From NCBI GenBank assembly GCA_018241225.1, contig JAFEEG010000019.1, positions 336,034-400,033 of the forward strand: a DNA stretch of 64,000 nucleotides. The letters run 5' to 3'. The translations under genes and the position numbers were made by a program. The notes below the pieces were generated by a model. It saw only the letters and a program-made list of their open reading frames with translations, was not told the DNA's origin and ran no database searches. The DNA comes from Pseudomonadota bacterium (GTDB lineage: Bacteria; Pseudomonadota; Gammaproteobacteria; Burkholderiales; Burkholderiaceae_C). Every line of letters starts with the position of its first letter. Position 1 is the first letter of the stretch. Positions 32,603 through 43,479 of the stretch are shown in pieces.

Positions 32603-34963
32603 ATGCGCCGTCTGCCTTTGCTCCTCGCCTTCCTGTTCCTCAGTGCCTGTGCCACCCTGGCCAGCCTGGGCAAGTTCGACGAACTCTTCGGTCCGTCACA
32701 GCCCACGCGTTTCGACCAGCCCAGGCCGCCTGCGCCCAACGACATCTCGTACACACAGACCATCCAGCCGATCCTGGACAAGCGATGCGTGGTCTGCCAT
32801 GCCTGCTACGACGCACCCTGCCAGCTCAAGACCACCAGCTGGGAAGGCATTGCGCGCGGCGCCAGCAAGACCCGGGTGTACGACACCACGCGCCTGCTGG
32901 CGGCCGAGCCGTCGCGGCTCTATGAAGACGCGAACAAGGCTTCGCAGTGGCGCGACAAGGGCTTCTTTCCGGTGCTGAACGAACACGCCGACCAGTCGCT
33001 CGAGGCCAACCGCACGGCCGGCCTGATGCATCGGCTGCTCATGCTCAAGCAGCAGCACCCCATGCCTGCAAGCGGCACCGCATCGGCCGATCTCGATTTC
33101 TCCATCGACCGCCCGCAGACCTGCGCGGCCGGTGCGGAAATCGAGACCTTCGAGCAACGCAACCCGCAGGCAGGCATGCCCTTCGGCCTGCCGGGCCTCA
33201 CCCGCACCGAACACGACACGCTCGCCCGCTGGCTGGAGCAGGGCGCGCCGGCCGAGCCCTCCGGTCCGCCCTCGGCGCTGGCGGTGCAGCGCGTGGGGCA
33301 GTGGGAGCGCTTCCTCAACGGCGACAGCCTCAAGGAGCAGCTGTTTGCGCGCTATGCCTTCGAGCATCTCTTCCTGGCGCATCTGTACTTCGACGACGAC
33401 AAGTCGCGCCAGTACTTCAAGCTGGTGCGTTCCAGCACGCCGCCCGGCCAGCCGGTGCGCCAGATCGTCACCCGCCGCCCGGTGGACGATCCCGGCGCCG
33501 GGCGCGTGTTCTATCGCATGGAGCCGGTGCGCGAGAGCATCGTGGCCAAGACCCACATGCCCTACCGGCTCGACGCCGCGCGCATGGCGCGCTGGCGCTC
33601 TCTGTTCCTGCAGCCCGACTACGCCGTGGACAGCCTGCCGGGCTACGACGCGCAGGATGCGGCCAACCCCTTCAAGACCTTCGAGGCGCTGCCGGTGGCC
33701 GCGCGCTACAGCTTCATGCTGGACGAGGCCGAGTTCACCATCATGGGCTTCATCAAAGGCCCGGTGTGCCGCGGCCAGATGGCGCTGGACGTCATCGACG
33801 ACCGCTTCTGGGTCTTCTTCCAGGCGCCGTCGAAGGCCTACGACGAATCCATGGCGCACCAGCTGGCGACCGAGGCGGACCTGCTTCGCCTGCCCACCGG
33901 CAACAGCAACACCGGCCTGCTCGCGCCCTGGCGGCGCTACGCCAATCTCGAGAAGGGCTACCTCGAAGCCAAGTCGAAGGCACTGGCCCAGCGTGCGGCC
34001 GCCGGCACCCGCGTCGACCTGGGCCTGGTGTGGGACGGCGGGCGCGAACGCAACTCCAACGCCGCGCTCACGGTGCTACGCCACTTCGACAGCGCCAGCG
34101 TCGTCAAGGGCCTGGTGGGCGAGCAGATGCCCAAGACGGCGTGGGTCATCGGCTACCCCCTGCTCGAGCGCATCCATTACCTACTGGTAGCGCTGTACGA
34201 CGTGTACGGCAACGTCGGGCACCAGCTCAACTCGCGGCTGTACATGGACTTCCTGCGCATGGAAGGCGAGTTCAATTTCCTGATCCTGCTGCCCAAGGAC
34301 CAGCGCGAAGCCGTGCGCGACACCTGGTATCGCGGCGACAGCCTCTCGACGCGCGAGCAGGTGTACGGCGGCCCGGCGCACCTGGATGCCGACAGCAGCA
34401 TCCGCTACCGCACGAAAGACGCCAAGACCGAGCTGCTGGGCATGCTGGAGCGCCGCGTGGCGCCCCTGGCCGCGGCGCAGTTCCCAGACCTGCGGCGCGA
34501 ACCCGATGCGGCGTTGCGCACCCAGCTGCTGCGCCTGGCCGACGTGCGCGGCGCATCGCTGTCGTGGGCCAACGAGACCAGCGTGCTGGCCGTGGAAGCG
34601 CCCGGCCGCCCCACGCGCTGGTTCAGCCTGCTGCGCGACACCGGCCACAACTCCGTCTCGTACTTCCTGCGCGAGAAGGCGCAGCTGCGGCCCGACGAGA
34701 ACACGCTAACCGTGGTGCCCGGTGTGCTGGGCAGTTACCCCAACGCCTTCTACCGCGTGCAGCAGCGCGACCTGCCGGCCTTCACCGAAGCGCTGGGCAA
34801 GCTCGCATCCGAGGCCGACTACGCGGCCTTCTCGGAGCGCTTTGCCGTGCGGCGTACGGCGCCGGACTTCTGGGCGTTCAGCGATGCGCTCAACGACGAC
34901 TTTGCCAAGGCGCAACCGCTGGCCGCAGGCATCCTGGACTACAACCGGCTGGAGAACCGCTAG
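32603..34963 (+). CDS. cti: Fatty acid cis/trans isomerase Cti
   Basis: A 786-residue periplasmic haem protein that converts cis- to trans-unsaturated fatty acids in membrane lipids under solvent or heat stress. The N-terminus is a lipoprotein-like signal, 'MRRLPLLLAFLFLSAC', with Cys16. The c-type haem motif CVVCH is at 62-66, followed by 'ACYDAPCQLK'. Later stretches such as 'FTIMGFIKGPVCRGQMALDVIDDRFWVFF' and 'AWVIGYPLLERIHYLLVALYDVYGNVGHQLNSRLYMDFLR' match Cti. ATG 32603 is chosen for the signal peptide; ATG 32585 is six codons earlier. The glycosyltransferase follows after four bases. Confidence 0.94.
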   Translation: MRRLPLLLAFLFLSACATLASLGKFDELFGPSQPTRFDQPRPPAPNDISYTQTIQPILDKRCVVCHACYDAPCQLKTTSWEGIARGASKTRVYDTTRLLAAEPSRLYEDANKASQWRDKGFFPVLNEHADQSLEANRTAGLMHRLLMLKQQHPMPASGTASADLDFSIDRPQTCAAGAEIETFEQRNPQAGMPFGLPGLTRTEHDTLARWLEQGAPAEPSGPPSALAVQRVGQWERFLNGDSLKEQLFARYAFEHLFLAHLYFDDDKSRQYFKLVRSSTPPGQPVRQIVTRRPVDDPGAGRVFYRMEPVRESIVAKTHMPYRLDAARMARWRSLFLQPDYAVDSLPGYDAQDAANPFKTFEALPVAARYSFMLDEAEFTIMGFIKGPVCRGQMALDVIDDRFWVFFQAPSKAYDESMAHQLATEADLLRLPTGNSNTGLLAPWRRYANLEKGYLEAKSKALAQRAAAGTRVDLGLVWDGGRERNSNAALTVLRHFDSASVVKGLVGEQMPKTAWVIGYPLLERIHYLLVALYDVYGNVGHQLNSRLYMDFLRMEGEFNFLILLPKDQREAVRDTWYRGDSLSTREQVYGGPAHLDADSSIRYRTKDAKTELLGMLERRVAPLAAAQFPDLRREPDAALRTQLLRLADVRGASLSWANETSVLAVEAPGRPTRWFSLLRDTGHNSVSYFLREKAQLRPDENTLTVVPGVLGSYPNAFYRVQQRDLPAFTEALGKLASEADYAAFSERFAVRRTAPDFWAFSDALNDDFAKAQPLAAGILDYNRLENR

Positions 34964-34967
34964 TCCG

Positions 34968-36035
34968 ATGATCTGCCTGAACATGATCGTGAAGAACGAG
35001 GCGCCCGTCATCGAACGGTGCCTGGCCTCGGTGCGGCCGTGGGTCGATCACTGGGTCATCGTGGACACCGGCTCCACCGACGGAACGCAGGAACGCATCC
35101 GCGACGTCATGAAGGACGTGCCAGGCGCCTTGCACGAGCGGCCATGGCGCGACTTCGCCTTCAACCGCAACCAGGCGCTGGAGCTGGCGCGCGGGCAGGG
35201 CGATCACATCTTCTTCATCGACGCCGACGAAACGCTGGATGTGCCCGACGGCTTTTCGTGGCCGCAACTGGGAGTGCAGGGTCATCGACTGCAATGCGAA
35301 AGCGCGGGCTGGACCTACTTTCGCAACGCACTCGTGTCGAGTGCGCTGCCGTGGCGATGGGAAGGCGTGCTGCACGAATACCTCACATGCAGCGAGCCGC
35401 ATGCATGGGCCAACCTCTCGGGCCCGGTCATTCGGGTGTCGCACGACGGGGCGAGGGCGCGCAGTGCAGACACCTACCTGCGCGACATCGACGTGCTCGA
35501 ACGTGCCCTGCAAGACGAGCCCGGCAATACGCGCTATCGCTTCTACTTGGCCCAGAGCTGCCGCGACGCGGGGCAGCTGGAGAAAAGCCGTGCGCACTAC
35601 CTGGCGCGCGCCGGCATGGGCGGATGGGACGAAGAGTGCTGGTTCTCGCTGTTCCAGGTGGCGGCGCTGGACGAACGCCTGGGCGCTGCGCCGTCTGCGG
35701 TTCGCGATGGCTACCTGGCGGCCTATCAGGCGCGCCCCACGCGCGCCGAGCCGCTGTGCGCGCTGGCCCGCTACCACCGGCTGCGCCAGGAGTTCGCGTT
35801 GGCGCATCTGTACGCCCACCAGGCAGCGGCCCTTCCCGTTCCGGCCGATACGCTGTTCGTCGATGCCTCCGTGTACGCATGGCGCGCGCTCGACGAACTG
35901 GCGGTGAGCGCCTTCTACGTGGCGCATGCGCGCGAGCAAGGGCGCCAGGCAACAAAACGCCTGCTCGAAGAGCGGAAGTTTCCGCTTTCGGAGCAGGCGC
36001 GCATTGAAGGCAACAAGGCCTTCTACGGGCTGTAG
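34968..36035 (+). CDS. Family 2 glycosyltransferase
   Basis: A 355-residue GT-A fold enzyme. 'MICLNMIVKNEAPVIERCLASV' and 'WVIVDTGSTDGTQE' form the nucleotide-sugar site, and 'HIFFIDADETLDVPDG' carries the DxD-type metal motif. 'SHDGARARSADTYLRDIDVLERALQDEPGN' leads into a helical, TPR-like second half ('RYRFYLAQSCRDAGQLEKS'). Such proteins with a TPR tail are often annotated as tetratricopeptide glycosyltransferases. No signal peptide is seen, so it is cytoplasmic. The start follows cti by four bases, with GGAGAA upstream. It converges with the collagen-like gene. Acceptor unknown. Confidence 0.88.
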   Translation: MICLNMIVKNEAPVIERCLASVRPWVDHWVIVDTGSTDGTQERIRDVMKDVPGALHERPWRDFAFNRNQALELARGQGDHIFFIDADETLDVPDGFSWPQLGVQGHRLQCESAGWTYFRNALVSSALPWRWEGVLHEYLTCSEPHAWANLSGPVIRVSHDGARARSADTYLRDIDVLERALQDEPGNTRYRFYLAQSCRDAGQLEKSRAHYLARAGMGGWDEECWFSLFQVAALDERLGAAPSAVRDGYLAAYQARPTRAEPLCALARYHRLRQEFALAHLYAHQAAALPVPADTLFVDASVYAWRALDELAVSAFYVAHAREQGRQATKRLLEERKFPLSEQARIEGNKAFYGL

Positions 36036-36042
36036 GGCGGGG

Positions 36043-38091
<2,049 letters not shown>

Positions 38092-38367
38092 TCAGGGCCG
38101 CACGGGCTGGCCTTCGGGCAGTTCGATCTTCACCTCGAGCACTTCGAGGTCGTCCTGCTTTTCCAGGTTGAGCTTGATGTCGTCGGGCTTGATCGAGACG
38201 TACTTGGCAATGACGGCCACCAGTTCGCGCTGCAGGTCGGCCAGGTAATCGGGCCGGCGTGCGCCGCTCAGGCTGGAGCGCTCGTGCGCCAGGATGATCT
38301 GCAGCCGCTCCTTGGCGACGCTGGCCGTCTTCTTCTTCTCGCCGAGCAGAAAGGAGAGAAAGGACAT
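38092..38367 (-). CDS. minE: Cell division topological specificity factor MinE
   Basis: A 91-residue protein. The N-terminal membrane-targeting and anti-MinCD helix is '[30 protein letters not shown]'. The C-terminal dimerisation domain is '[44 protein letters not shown]'. It drives MinD release and pole-to-pole oscillation. It starts six bases after minD and ends before a strong terminator. Length is as expected. Confidence 0.97.
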   Translation of the reverse strand: MSFLSFLLGEKKKTASVAKERLQIILAHERSSLSGARRPDYLADLQRELVAVIAKYVSIKPDDIKLNLEKQDDLEVLEVKIELPEGQPVRP

Positions 38368-38373
38368 GGACGC

Positions 38374-39192
38374 TTACCTCCCGCCGAAGATGCGCTTGAA
38401 GAAGCCAGGCTTCTCGGCATCGACAAATCGCATGGGCCGCTCTTCACCCAGGAAGCGCGCCACCACGTCGGCGTAGGCTTGCGCCACGTCGGTTTCCTTG
38501 TCGTGGATGGCCGGAATGCCCTGGTTGGACGCCTGCAGCACCGATTCGCTTTCGGGGATGACGCCGATGAGCTTGATGCGCAGGATGTCCTGGATGTCTT
38601 CCAGCGACAGCATCTGCCCGCCGGCGACGCGATTGGGGTTGTAGCGGGTGATGAGCAGGTGCTCCTTGATCGGATCGCCGCCTTCCTTGGCCCGCTTGGT
38701 CTTGCTGCTGAGCATGCCTAGGATGCGGTCGGAGTCGCGCACCGATGAGACCTCAGGATTGGTCACGATCAGCGCCTCGTCGGCAAAGTGCATGGCCATC
38801 ATGGCGCCGGTTTCAATGCCGGCGGGCGAGTCGCACACGATGTAGTCGTAGCCCATCTCGTCCAGCTCCTTGAGCACCTTTTCCACGCCTTCCTGCGTGA
38901 GGGCTTCCTTGTCGCGCGTCTGCGAGGCCGCCAGCACAGAGAGGTTCTCGCACTGCTTGTCCTTGATGAGGGCCTGCTTCAGGTTGGCTTCGCCCTGGAT
39001 CACGTTGATCAGGTCGAACACCACGCGGCGCTCGCAGCCCATGATCAGGTCCAGGTTGCGCAGGCCGACGTCAAAGTCGATCACCGCCGTCTTTTTGCCG
39101 GCCAATGCGAGGCCCGAAGCAAAACTGGCGCTGGTCGTCGTCTTGCCGACGCCACCCTTGCCGGAGGTCACCACCACAATTTTGGCTGCCAT
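38374..39192 (-). CDS. minD: Septum-site determining ATPase MinD
   Basis: A 272-residue ParA/MinD ATPase. The deviant Walker A KGGVGKTT is at 11-18, 'AVIDFDVGLRNLDLIMGCERRVVFDLINVIQGEA' is the MinD signature, and 'YIVCDSPAGIETGA' is the Walker B region. The C-terminal amphipathic membrane-targeting helix is 'KPGFFKRIFGGR'. It recruits MinC to the membrane and is displaced by MinE. It lies 54 bp after minC and 6 bp before minE. Confidence 0.98.
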   Translation of the reverse strand: MAAKIVVVTSGKGGVGKTTTSASFASGLALAGKKTAVIDFDVGLRNLDLIMGCERRVVFDLINVIQGEANLKQALIKDKQCENLSVLAASQTRDKEALTQEGVEKVLKELDEMGYDYIVCDSPAGIETGAMMAMHFADEALIVTNPEVSSVRDSDRILGMLSSKTKRAKEGGDPIKEHLLITRYNPNRVAGGQMLSLEDIQDILRIKLIGVIPESESVLQASNQGIPAIHDKETDVAQAYADVVARFLGEERPMRFVDAEKPGFFKRIFGGR

Positions 39193-39246
39193 TCGTCCGA
39201 TTCCTTCTTCTTCAAAAATTTCTGTTGTTGGTTCAAGCGCATCGAA

Positions 39247-40005
39247 TCAGGCGATGGGCTCGAAAACGAGCTTCTGTTCGTTCAGCCAGACCTGCGCGGT
39301 CTTGCCTTGCACGTCGTCCGGCAGCGCCACCTCGGAGGTGCGGTAGATGCCGGCAATGGCCACCAGCTGCGCCTCCATGCAGGTGCTGAAGATGCGCGCC
39401 TCGGTGTTGCCACGGGCGCCTGCAATGGCCTTGCCGCGCAGCGGCGCGTAGACATGCACATGGCCGTCGGCAATGACCTCGGCGCCGAAATTCACCACGT
39501 CCAGCACGATCACGTCGCCGCCGCGGGCGTAGACCTGCTGGCCTGAGCGCAGCGGCCGGTCGATGACCAGGGTGCCAGTGGCGGGCACCGGCACTTCGCG
39601 CACGATCTGCGGCGCGGGGCTGGGCGCCTCGGCCGGGGCCGGGGGGCGGGCGGGCGGTGACACCGGCATGGCGGCAATCGACAGGCCGGCCGCACGCGCG
39701 GCCACATGCTGCTCGTCGGTGCCGCCGCGCACGGCAATGGGCTGGGTCTGGTGGCGCGCCAGCAGCTGGCGCAGGCGCTCGAAATCGATCTCGGAGGCGT
39801 CCTCGTCGGCAGGTTCTTCCAGCTGGGAGAGATCGATCACCACCGGCTCCTGCTCGAAGAAGTCGGGCGAATCGGCCAGTTGGGCATCCATCGCCTCGGC
39901 CAGCAGGTCGAGGTCGGATGTCTTGAGGATCACCGCAATCAGCGGCAGCGTCGCGCTTTTGAACTCAAAAACCGCTCGGGTGCGCGCGGCGGAAGCATCT
40001 GCCAT
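39247..40005 (-). CDS. minC: Septum-site determining protein MinC
   Basis: A 252-residue FtsZ-assembly inhibitor. The N-terminal domain starts 'RAVFEFKSATLPLIAVIL' and contains 'PVVIDLSQL'. A Pro/Ala linker follows. The C-terminal beta-helix reads 'DRPLRSGQQVYARGGDVIVLDVVNFGAEVIADGHVHVYAPLRGKAIAGARGN', the strong MinC signature for MinD binding. It is first in minCDE. No promoter motif stands out upstream. Confidence 0.97.
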   Translation of the reverse strand: MADASAARTRAVFEFKSATLPLIAVILKTSDLDLLAEAMDAQLADSPDFFEQEPVVIDLSQLEEPADEDASEIDFERLRQLLARHQTQPIAVRGGTDEQHVAARAAGLSIAAMPVSPPARPPAPAEAPSPAPQIVREVPVPATGTLVIDRPLRSGQQVYARGGDVIVLDVVNFGAEVIADGHVHVYAPLRGKAIAGARGNTEARIFSTCMEAQLVAIAGIYRTSEVALPDDVQGKTAQVWLNEQKLVFEPIA

Positions 40006-40142
40006 GTCAAACGTAGGTACGAAAAGCGTCCGAGTCTAATGGGCGCGGGGCCTTGCGCTGGCGCGCAGGCACCACAAGCCGCAGCTTCGGGCAGGCTTTT
40101 TCATGTTGTTGCATGGCTGGCCTGCCTCGAATTCGCCATGCA

Positions 40143-40172
40143 AAAAAAGAAAGGGCCGCCCAAAGGCGGCCC
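40143..40172 (-). terminator. Intrinsic terminator of the NCS2 permease gene
   Basis: GGGCCGCC (40153-40160) pairs with GGCGGCCC (40165-40172) around CAAA; on the minus strand the stem is followed by TTTCTTTTTTT. It lies 26 bp beyond the permease stop. Confidence 0.9.
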
Positions 40173-40197
40173 CAGGACTGCGGCGCTGCCTCCTTTT

Positions 40198-41553
40198 TCA
40201 GCGGCGACGCCCCAGCAGCGCATACAGCAGGATGGCGCCGAAGGTGGCGGTGCCGATGCCCGACAGCGCCAGCCCACCGAACTTGAGCGTGAAGTCGCCA
40301 GTGCCCAGGATGAGGGTGACGGCCGCCACGATGAGGTTGGCGTTGTCGGTGAAGTCCACCCGGTTGTCCACCCAGATCTTGGCGCCGGCCATGGCGATCA
40401 GGCCGAACACCACGATGCTCACGCCGCCCATCACCGCCAGCGGAATGGCCTGGATCACGGCGCCGAACTTGGGGCTGCAGCCCAGCACGATGGCGATGAT
40501 GGCCGCCACCACGAACATGGCGGTGGAGTAGATCTTGGTGGCCGCCATCACGCCGATGTTCTCGGCGTAGGTGGTCACGCCCGTGCCGCCGGCCGCACCG
40601 CTGACCATGGTGGCCACGCCGTCGCCGATGAAGGCGCGGCCGATGTAGGGGTTCATGTCGGTGCCGGTCATGGCGCCCACGGCCTTGAGGTGGCCCAGGT
40701 TTTCCGCCACCAGGATGATGGCCACCGGCGCGATGAGCAGCATGGCGTCGCTCTTGAACACCGGCGACACGAAGCCGGGCAGGCCGAACCAGGGCGCCGC
40801 CACGATGGCCGAGACGTTGATCGGCGTGCCCAGGCCCATGCCGTTGGTCAGCACCGCGTAGATGATGCTGGCCACGATCAGCCCCACCAGGATGAGCAGG
40901 CGCTGCACCATGCCGCGCGTGTACACCGCCACCAGGCCCACCGAGACGAAGGTGACGAGCTGCATCCAGGTGTCGAAGCCGGTGGGCGCCATGTTCTTGA
41001 TGGGCACCTGCGCCAGGTTCAGGCCGATCACGGCCACCACCGAGCCGGTGACCACCGGCGGCATGAGCCGCTCGATCCAGTGGGTGGCCACGCCGTCCTC
41101 GATCTCGTCCACCTCCATCCCCTTGACCGGCTGGGACACGCGATGCTGCTGCCGGTTGGTGGCTGCCACGATGAAGCCGATGATGGCGTACACCGCGCCG
41201 CAGGCGATGATGCCGCCCAGCGCCACGCCCAGGTTGGTGTTGGGGCCCCTGCCGGCATAGCCGCTGGCGGCGATCACCACGCCAATGAAGGCGAAGCTGG
41301 AGCCCAGGTAGCTGGGCACGCGCCCGCCGGTCACAAAGAAGAAGATGAGCGTGCCGATGCCGCTCATGAGAATGGCCAGGTTGGGATCGAAGCCCATGAG
41401 CAGCGGCGCCAGCACCGTGGAGCCGAACATGGCGATCACGTGCTGCACGCCCATGGCGGCGGTCTGCGGCCAGGGCAGTCGCTCGGTGGGGGCCACCACC
41501 TGGCCGGTTGCGGGCTTGACCTCGTCCCATCCAAATAGGCGTGATTCGCTCAT
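40198..41553 (-). CDS. Uracil/xanthine permease, NCS2 family (UraA/RutG-like)
   Basis: A 451-residue inner-membrane nucleobase:proton symporter with about 12-14 helices. It opens with 'LPWPQTAAMGVQHVIAMFGSTVLAPLLMGFDPN'. Family motifs are 'VPSYLGSSFAFIGVV', 'GDGVATMVSGAAGGTGVTTYAENIGVMAATKIYS' and 'VFGLIAMAGAKIWVDNRVDF', matching uracil-type members. ATG 41553 is chosen because AAGAGG lies nine bases upstream; ATG 41562 directly abuts that sequence. A terminator candidate separates it from the thioesterase gene upstream. A RutE-like reductase is far away, so no rut operon is implied. Confidence 0.93.
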   Translation of the reverse strand: MSESRLFGWDEVKPATGQVVAPTERLPWPQTAAMGVQHVIAMFGSTVLAPLLMGFDPNLAILMSGIGTLIFFFVTGGRVPSYLGSSFAFIGVVIAASGYAGRGPNTNLGVALGGIIACGAVYAIIGFIVAATNRQQHRVSQPVKGMEVDEIEDGVATHWIERLMPPVVTGSVVAVIGLNLAQVPIKNMAPTGFDTWMQLVTFVSVGLVAVYTRGMVQRLLILVGLIVASIIYAVLTNGMGLGTPINVSAIVAAPWFGLPGFVSPVFKSDAMLLIAPVAIILVAENLGHLKAVGAMTGTDMNPYIGRAFIGDGVATMVSGAAGGTGVTTYAENIGVMAATKIYSTAMFVVAAIIAIVLGCSPKFGAVIQAIPLAVMGGVSIVVFGLIAMAGAKIWVDNRVDFTDNANLIVAAVTLILGTGDFTLKFGGLALSGIGTATFGAILLYALLGRRR

Positions 41554-41589
41554 CTTCTGCATCCTCTTGTTATCGGTTGTTGGAATCGG

Positions 41590-41611
41590 AAAAACGGTGC
41601 CCCGCAGGGGC
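41590..41611 (-). terminator. Possible terminator of the YdiI-like thioesterase gene
   Basis: GCCCC (41599-41603) pairs with GGGGC (41607-41611); with a wobble pair the stem reaches seven. On the minus strand TTTTT follows after ACCG. It lies directly after the thioesterase stop and before the permease start. Confidence 0.5.
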
Positions 41612-41614
41612 GCG

Positions 41615-42040
41615 CTATTGTCGGGGCAGCAGCACCGCCATCGTCAATCGCGAGACGCACGTGAGCTCGCCGGCTTCGTTGGTGAGGTCAATCTGCCACA
41701 CCTGCGTGGTCTTGCCGCGGTGCACCGGGCGCGCGGTGGCCGTCACCCAGCCGCTGGTCACGCCGCGCAGGTGGTTGGCGTTGATGTCCAGGCCCACGCA
41801 GCGGTGGCCTTCTGGCGAACTAAAGTGCGCGCAGGTGGAGCCCAGCGTCTCGGCCAGCACCACCGACACGCCGCCGTGCAGCAGGCCGTAGGGCTGGATG
41901 GTGCGGCTGTCCACCGGCACGCGGGCGCGGATCCAGTCGTCGCCGATTTCGGTGAACTCGATGCCCAGGTGCGCAACGGCGGTGCCTTCGGAAGTCTTGT
42001 TGATGATGTCGAGCGAGATGGTTTTTTGCCAGATGGCCAT
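41615..42040 (-). CDS. Hotdog-fold acyl-CoA thioesterase, YdiI/MenI-like
   Basis: A 141-residue hotdog thioesterase. 'VAHLGIEFTEIGDDWIRARVPVDSRTIQPYGLLHGGVSVVLAETLGS' is close to E. coli YdiI, with the catalytic Glu64 and the His-Gly-Gly (55-57) loop. YdiI hydrolyses 1,4-dihydroxy-2-naphthoyl-CoA and aryl-CoAs. Betaproteobacteria normally use ubiquinone, so a broader aryl- or acyl-CoA role is more likely. ATG 42040 has GGAG upstream; the open frame beyond it is not conserved. The next gene diverges, 122 bp away. Confidence 0.9.
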   Translation of the reverse strand: MAIWQKTISLDIINKTSEGTAVAHLGIEFTEIGDDWIRARVPVDSRTIQPYGLLHGGVSVVLAETLGSTCAHFSSPEGHRCVGLDINANHLRGVTSGWVTATARPVHRGKTTQVWQIDLTNEAGELTCVSRLTMAVLLPRQ

Positions 42041-42162
42041 GCGGAACTCCGGAACAGGTCGGTAAGGAAAGCGGCGGCGACACGCCGGCCGGACAAATGC
42101 TGCCCGGGCTGCGGGGTCGAGGCCTACAGCCTCGCAGGCTAATGCAGGCCTAAGCTGGACCC

Positions 42163-43470
42163 ATGTCGCGCGCACGACGCCTGATGTATGCCACCAGCGG
42201 CCTGTTGGCCGGTGGCGTAGTCGTGCTGCTGACGCTGGCCTGGTCCTGGCTGCCATCCCAGGAAGAAGTGGCCGAGCGCGTGGCGCAGCAGTTTCACGAA
42301 CGCACCGGCGTGCAGGTCGATTTCTCGCACGCCCAGTGGACGCTGTGGCCGCAGCCCACGCTGGTGGTGGAGAACGCGGTCACGCGCCAGGCCAGCCCGA
42401 TCATCTTGCGAAACCTGCGCCTGCGGGCCACGTGGTCGTCGGTGCTGCAGCGCGCGCCGCAGCTGCAGGACATCCAGCTCGAAGGCGGCGTGGTGCCGCT
42501 GGTTTCGCTGCATCAGCTGCGCGTCAACCGCGGCGGACAGCAGGACGCCAGGCCGGCCGTCGCCTGGCTGCCGGGCAATGTGCAGCTGCACTTTCGGGAG
42601 CTGACCTGGATCGACCGTCGGGGCATCGAGCTGGACTACGAAGGCAGCGTGGACGTGGGCGAGGACGGGCTTCCGGACCAGGCCCGAATCGTGCGCTCCG
42701 GCAGCAGCCCCGCGACCCAGCTGCGCCTGCAGCGCCAGGGGCAGGATTGGCGCTGGCGCGTGCTGATCGATGTACCCGGGGGCACGTGGAACGGCTCGGC
42801 CGAGCTCGCGCGCGCAGCCAACGGCCGCTTCAGGCTCACGGCCGAACTCGTGCCCAAGGATGTGGACGTGGAGGCGCTGCTCGGCGTGTTCCGCCGCCAC
42901 AGCGCGGTGAGCGGCCGCGCCAACGGCAGCACCACGATCGAGGCCGAAGCCGAGAGCCCCACCGGCCTGGCCGCGAACCTGCACACCAGCACCAGGTTCG
43001 TCATGAAGCCGGCGCGGCTCACGCGCTTCGACCTGGCCAAGGCCGTGCGCAGCGCGGGCACCACCGAGGCCGGCCAGACGCCGCTGGACGAGCTCAGCGG
43101 CACGGTCGACACCCAGAGCACGGGCAACGGCATCGAGTTCCGCTACACGAACCTGCTGGCGCGCTCGGGCGTGCTCAAGGCCAGCGGCAACGTGCGCATG
43201 ATTCGCCGCAAGCTCGACGGCGAACTGGCGATCGACCTGGTGGACGGCGTCGTGGGCATTCCCCTGAAGATCTCCGGCACGGTGGAAGAACCGGTGCTGT
43301 CGATGACCACCGGGGCCGTGACCGGCGCGGCCGTGGGGACCGCCGTGCTCCCGGGCGTGGGCACGGCCATCGGCGCGCGGGTAGGCCAGCAGGTGGAGCG
43401 CCTGCTGGGTGGCGATTCCAAGGCAACAACCGGAAAACCCCGCGCACCGCAAGCCAAGCCGGCGCGGTAG
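42163..43470 (+). CDS. AsmA-like membrane-anchored envelope protein
   Basis: A 435-residue protein with one N-terminal membrane helix (about 8-29, 'YATSGLLAGGVVVLLTLAWSWL') and a large periplasmic beta-rich part. 'RTGVQVDFSHAQWTLWPQPTLVVENAVTRQASPIILRNLRLRATWSSVLQRAPQLQDIQLEGG' follows the AsmA/TamB chorein-like N-terminus. The C-terminus 'LVDGVVGIPLKISGTVEEPVLSMTTGAVTGAAVGTAVLPGVGTAIGARVGQQVERLLG' is the AsmA-like end with a Gly-rich motif. The family is linked to outer-membrane lipid transport. It lies 9 bp before acetoacetyl-CoA synthetase; a functional link is doubtful. Confidence 0.75.
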   Translation: MSRARRLMYATSGLLAGGVVVLLTLAWSWLPSQEEVAERVAQQFHERTGVQVDFSHAQWTLWPQPTLVVENAVTRQASPIILRNLRLRATWSSVLQRAPQLQDIQLEGGVVPLVSLHQLRVNRGGQQDARPAVAWLPGNVQLHFRELTWIDRRGIELDYEGSVDVGEDGLPDQARIVRSGSSPATQLRLQRQGQDWRWRVLIDVPGGTWNGSAELARAANGRFRLTAELVPKDVDVEALLGVFRRHSAVSGRANGSTTIEAEAESPTGLAANLHTSTRFVMKPARLTRFDLAKAVRSAGTTEAGQTPLDELSGTVDTQSTGNGIEFRYTNLLARSGVLKASGNVRMIRRKLDGELAIDLVDGVVGIPLKISGTVEEPVLSMTTGAVTGAAVGTAVLPGVGTAIGARVGQQVERLLGGDSKATTGKPRAPQAKPAR

Positions 43471-43479
43471 GCTCGCTGC

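Noticed and set aside
38374-39192. MinD considered as a second ParA
   Set aside because: The C-terminal membrane helix and the minC/minE neighbours identify MinD.
42781-42800. A GCACGTGGAACG stretch resembling half of a parS
   Set aside because: Only one arm matches and the palindrome is broken; too weak for a ParB site.
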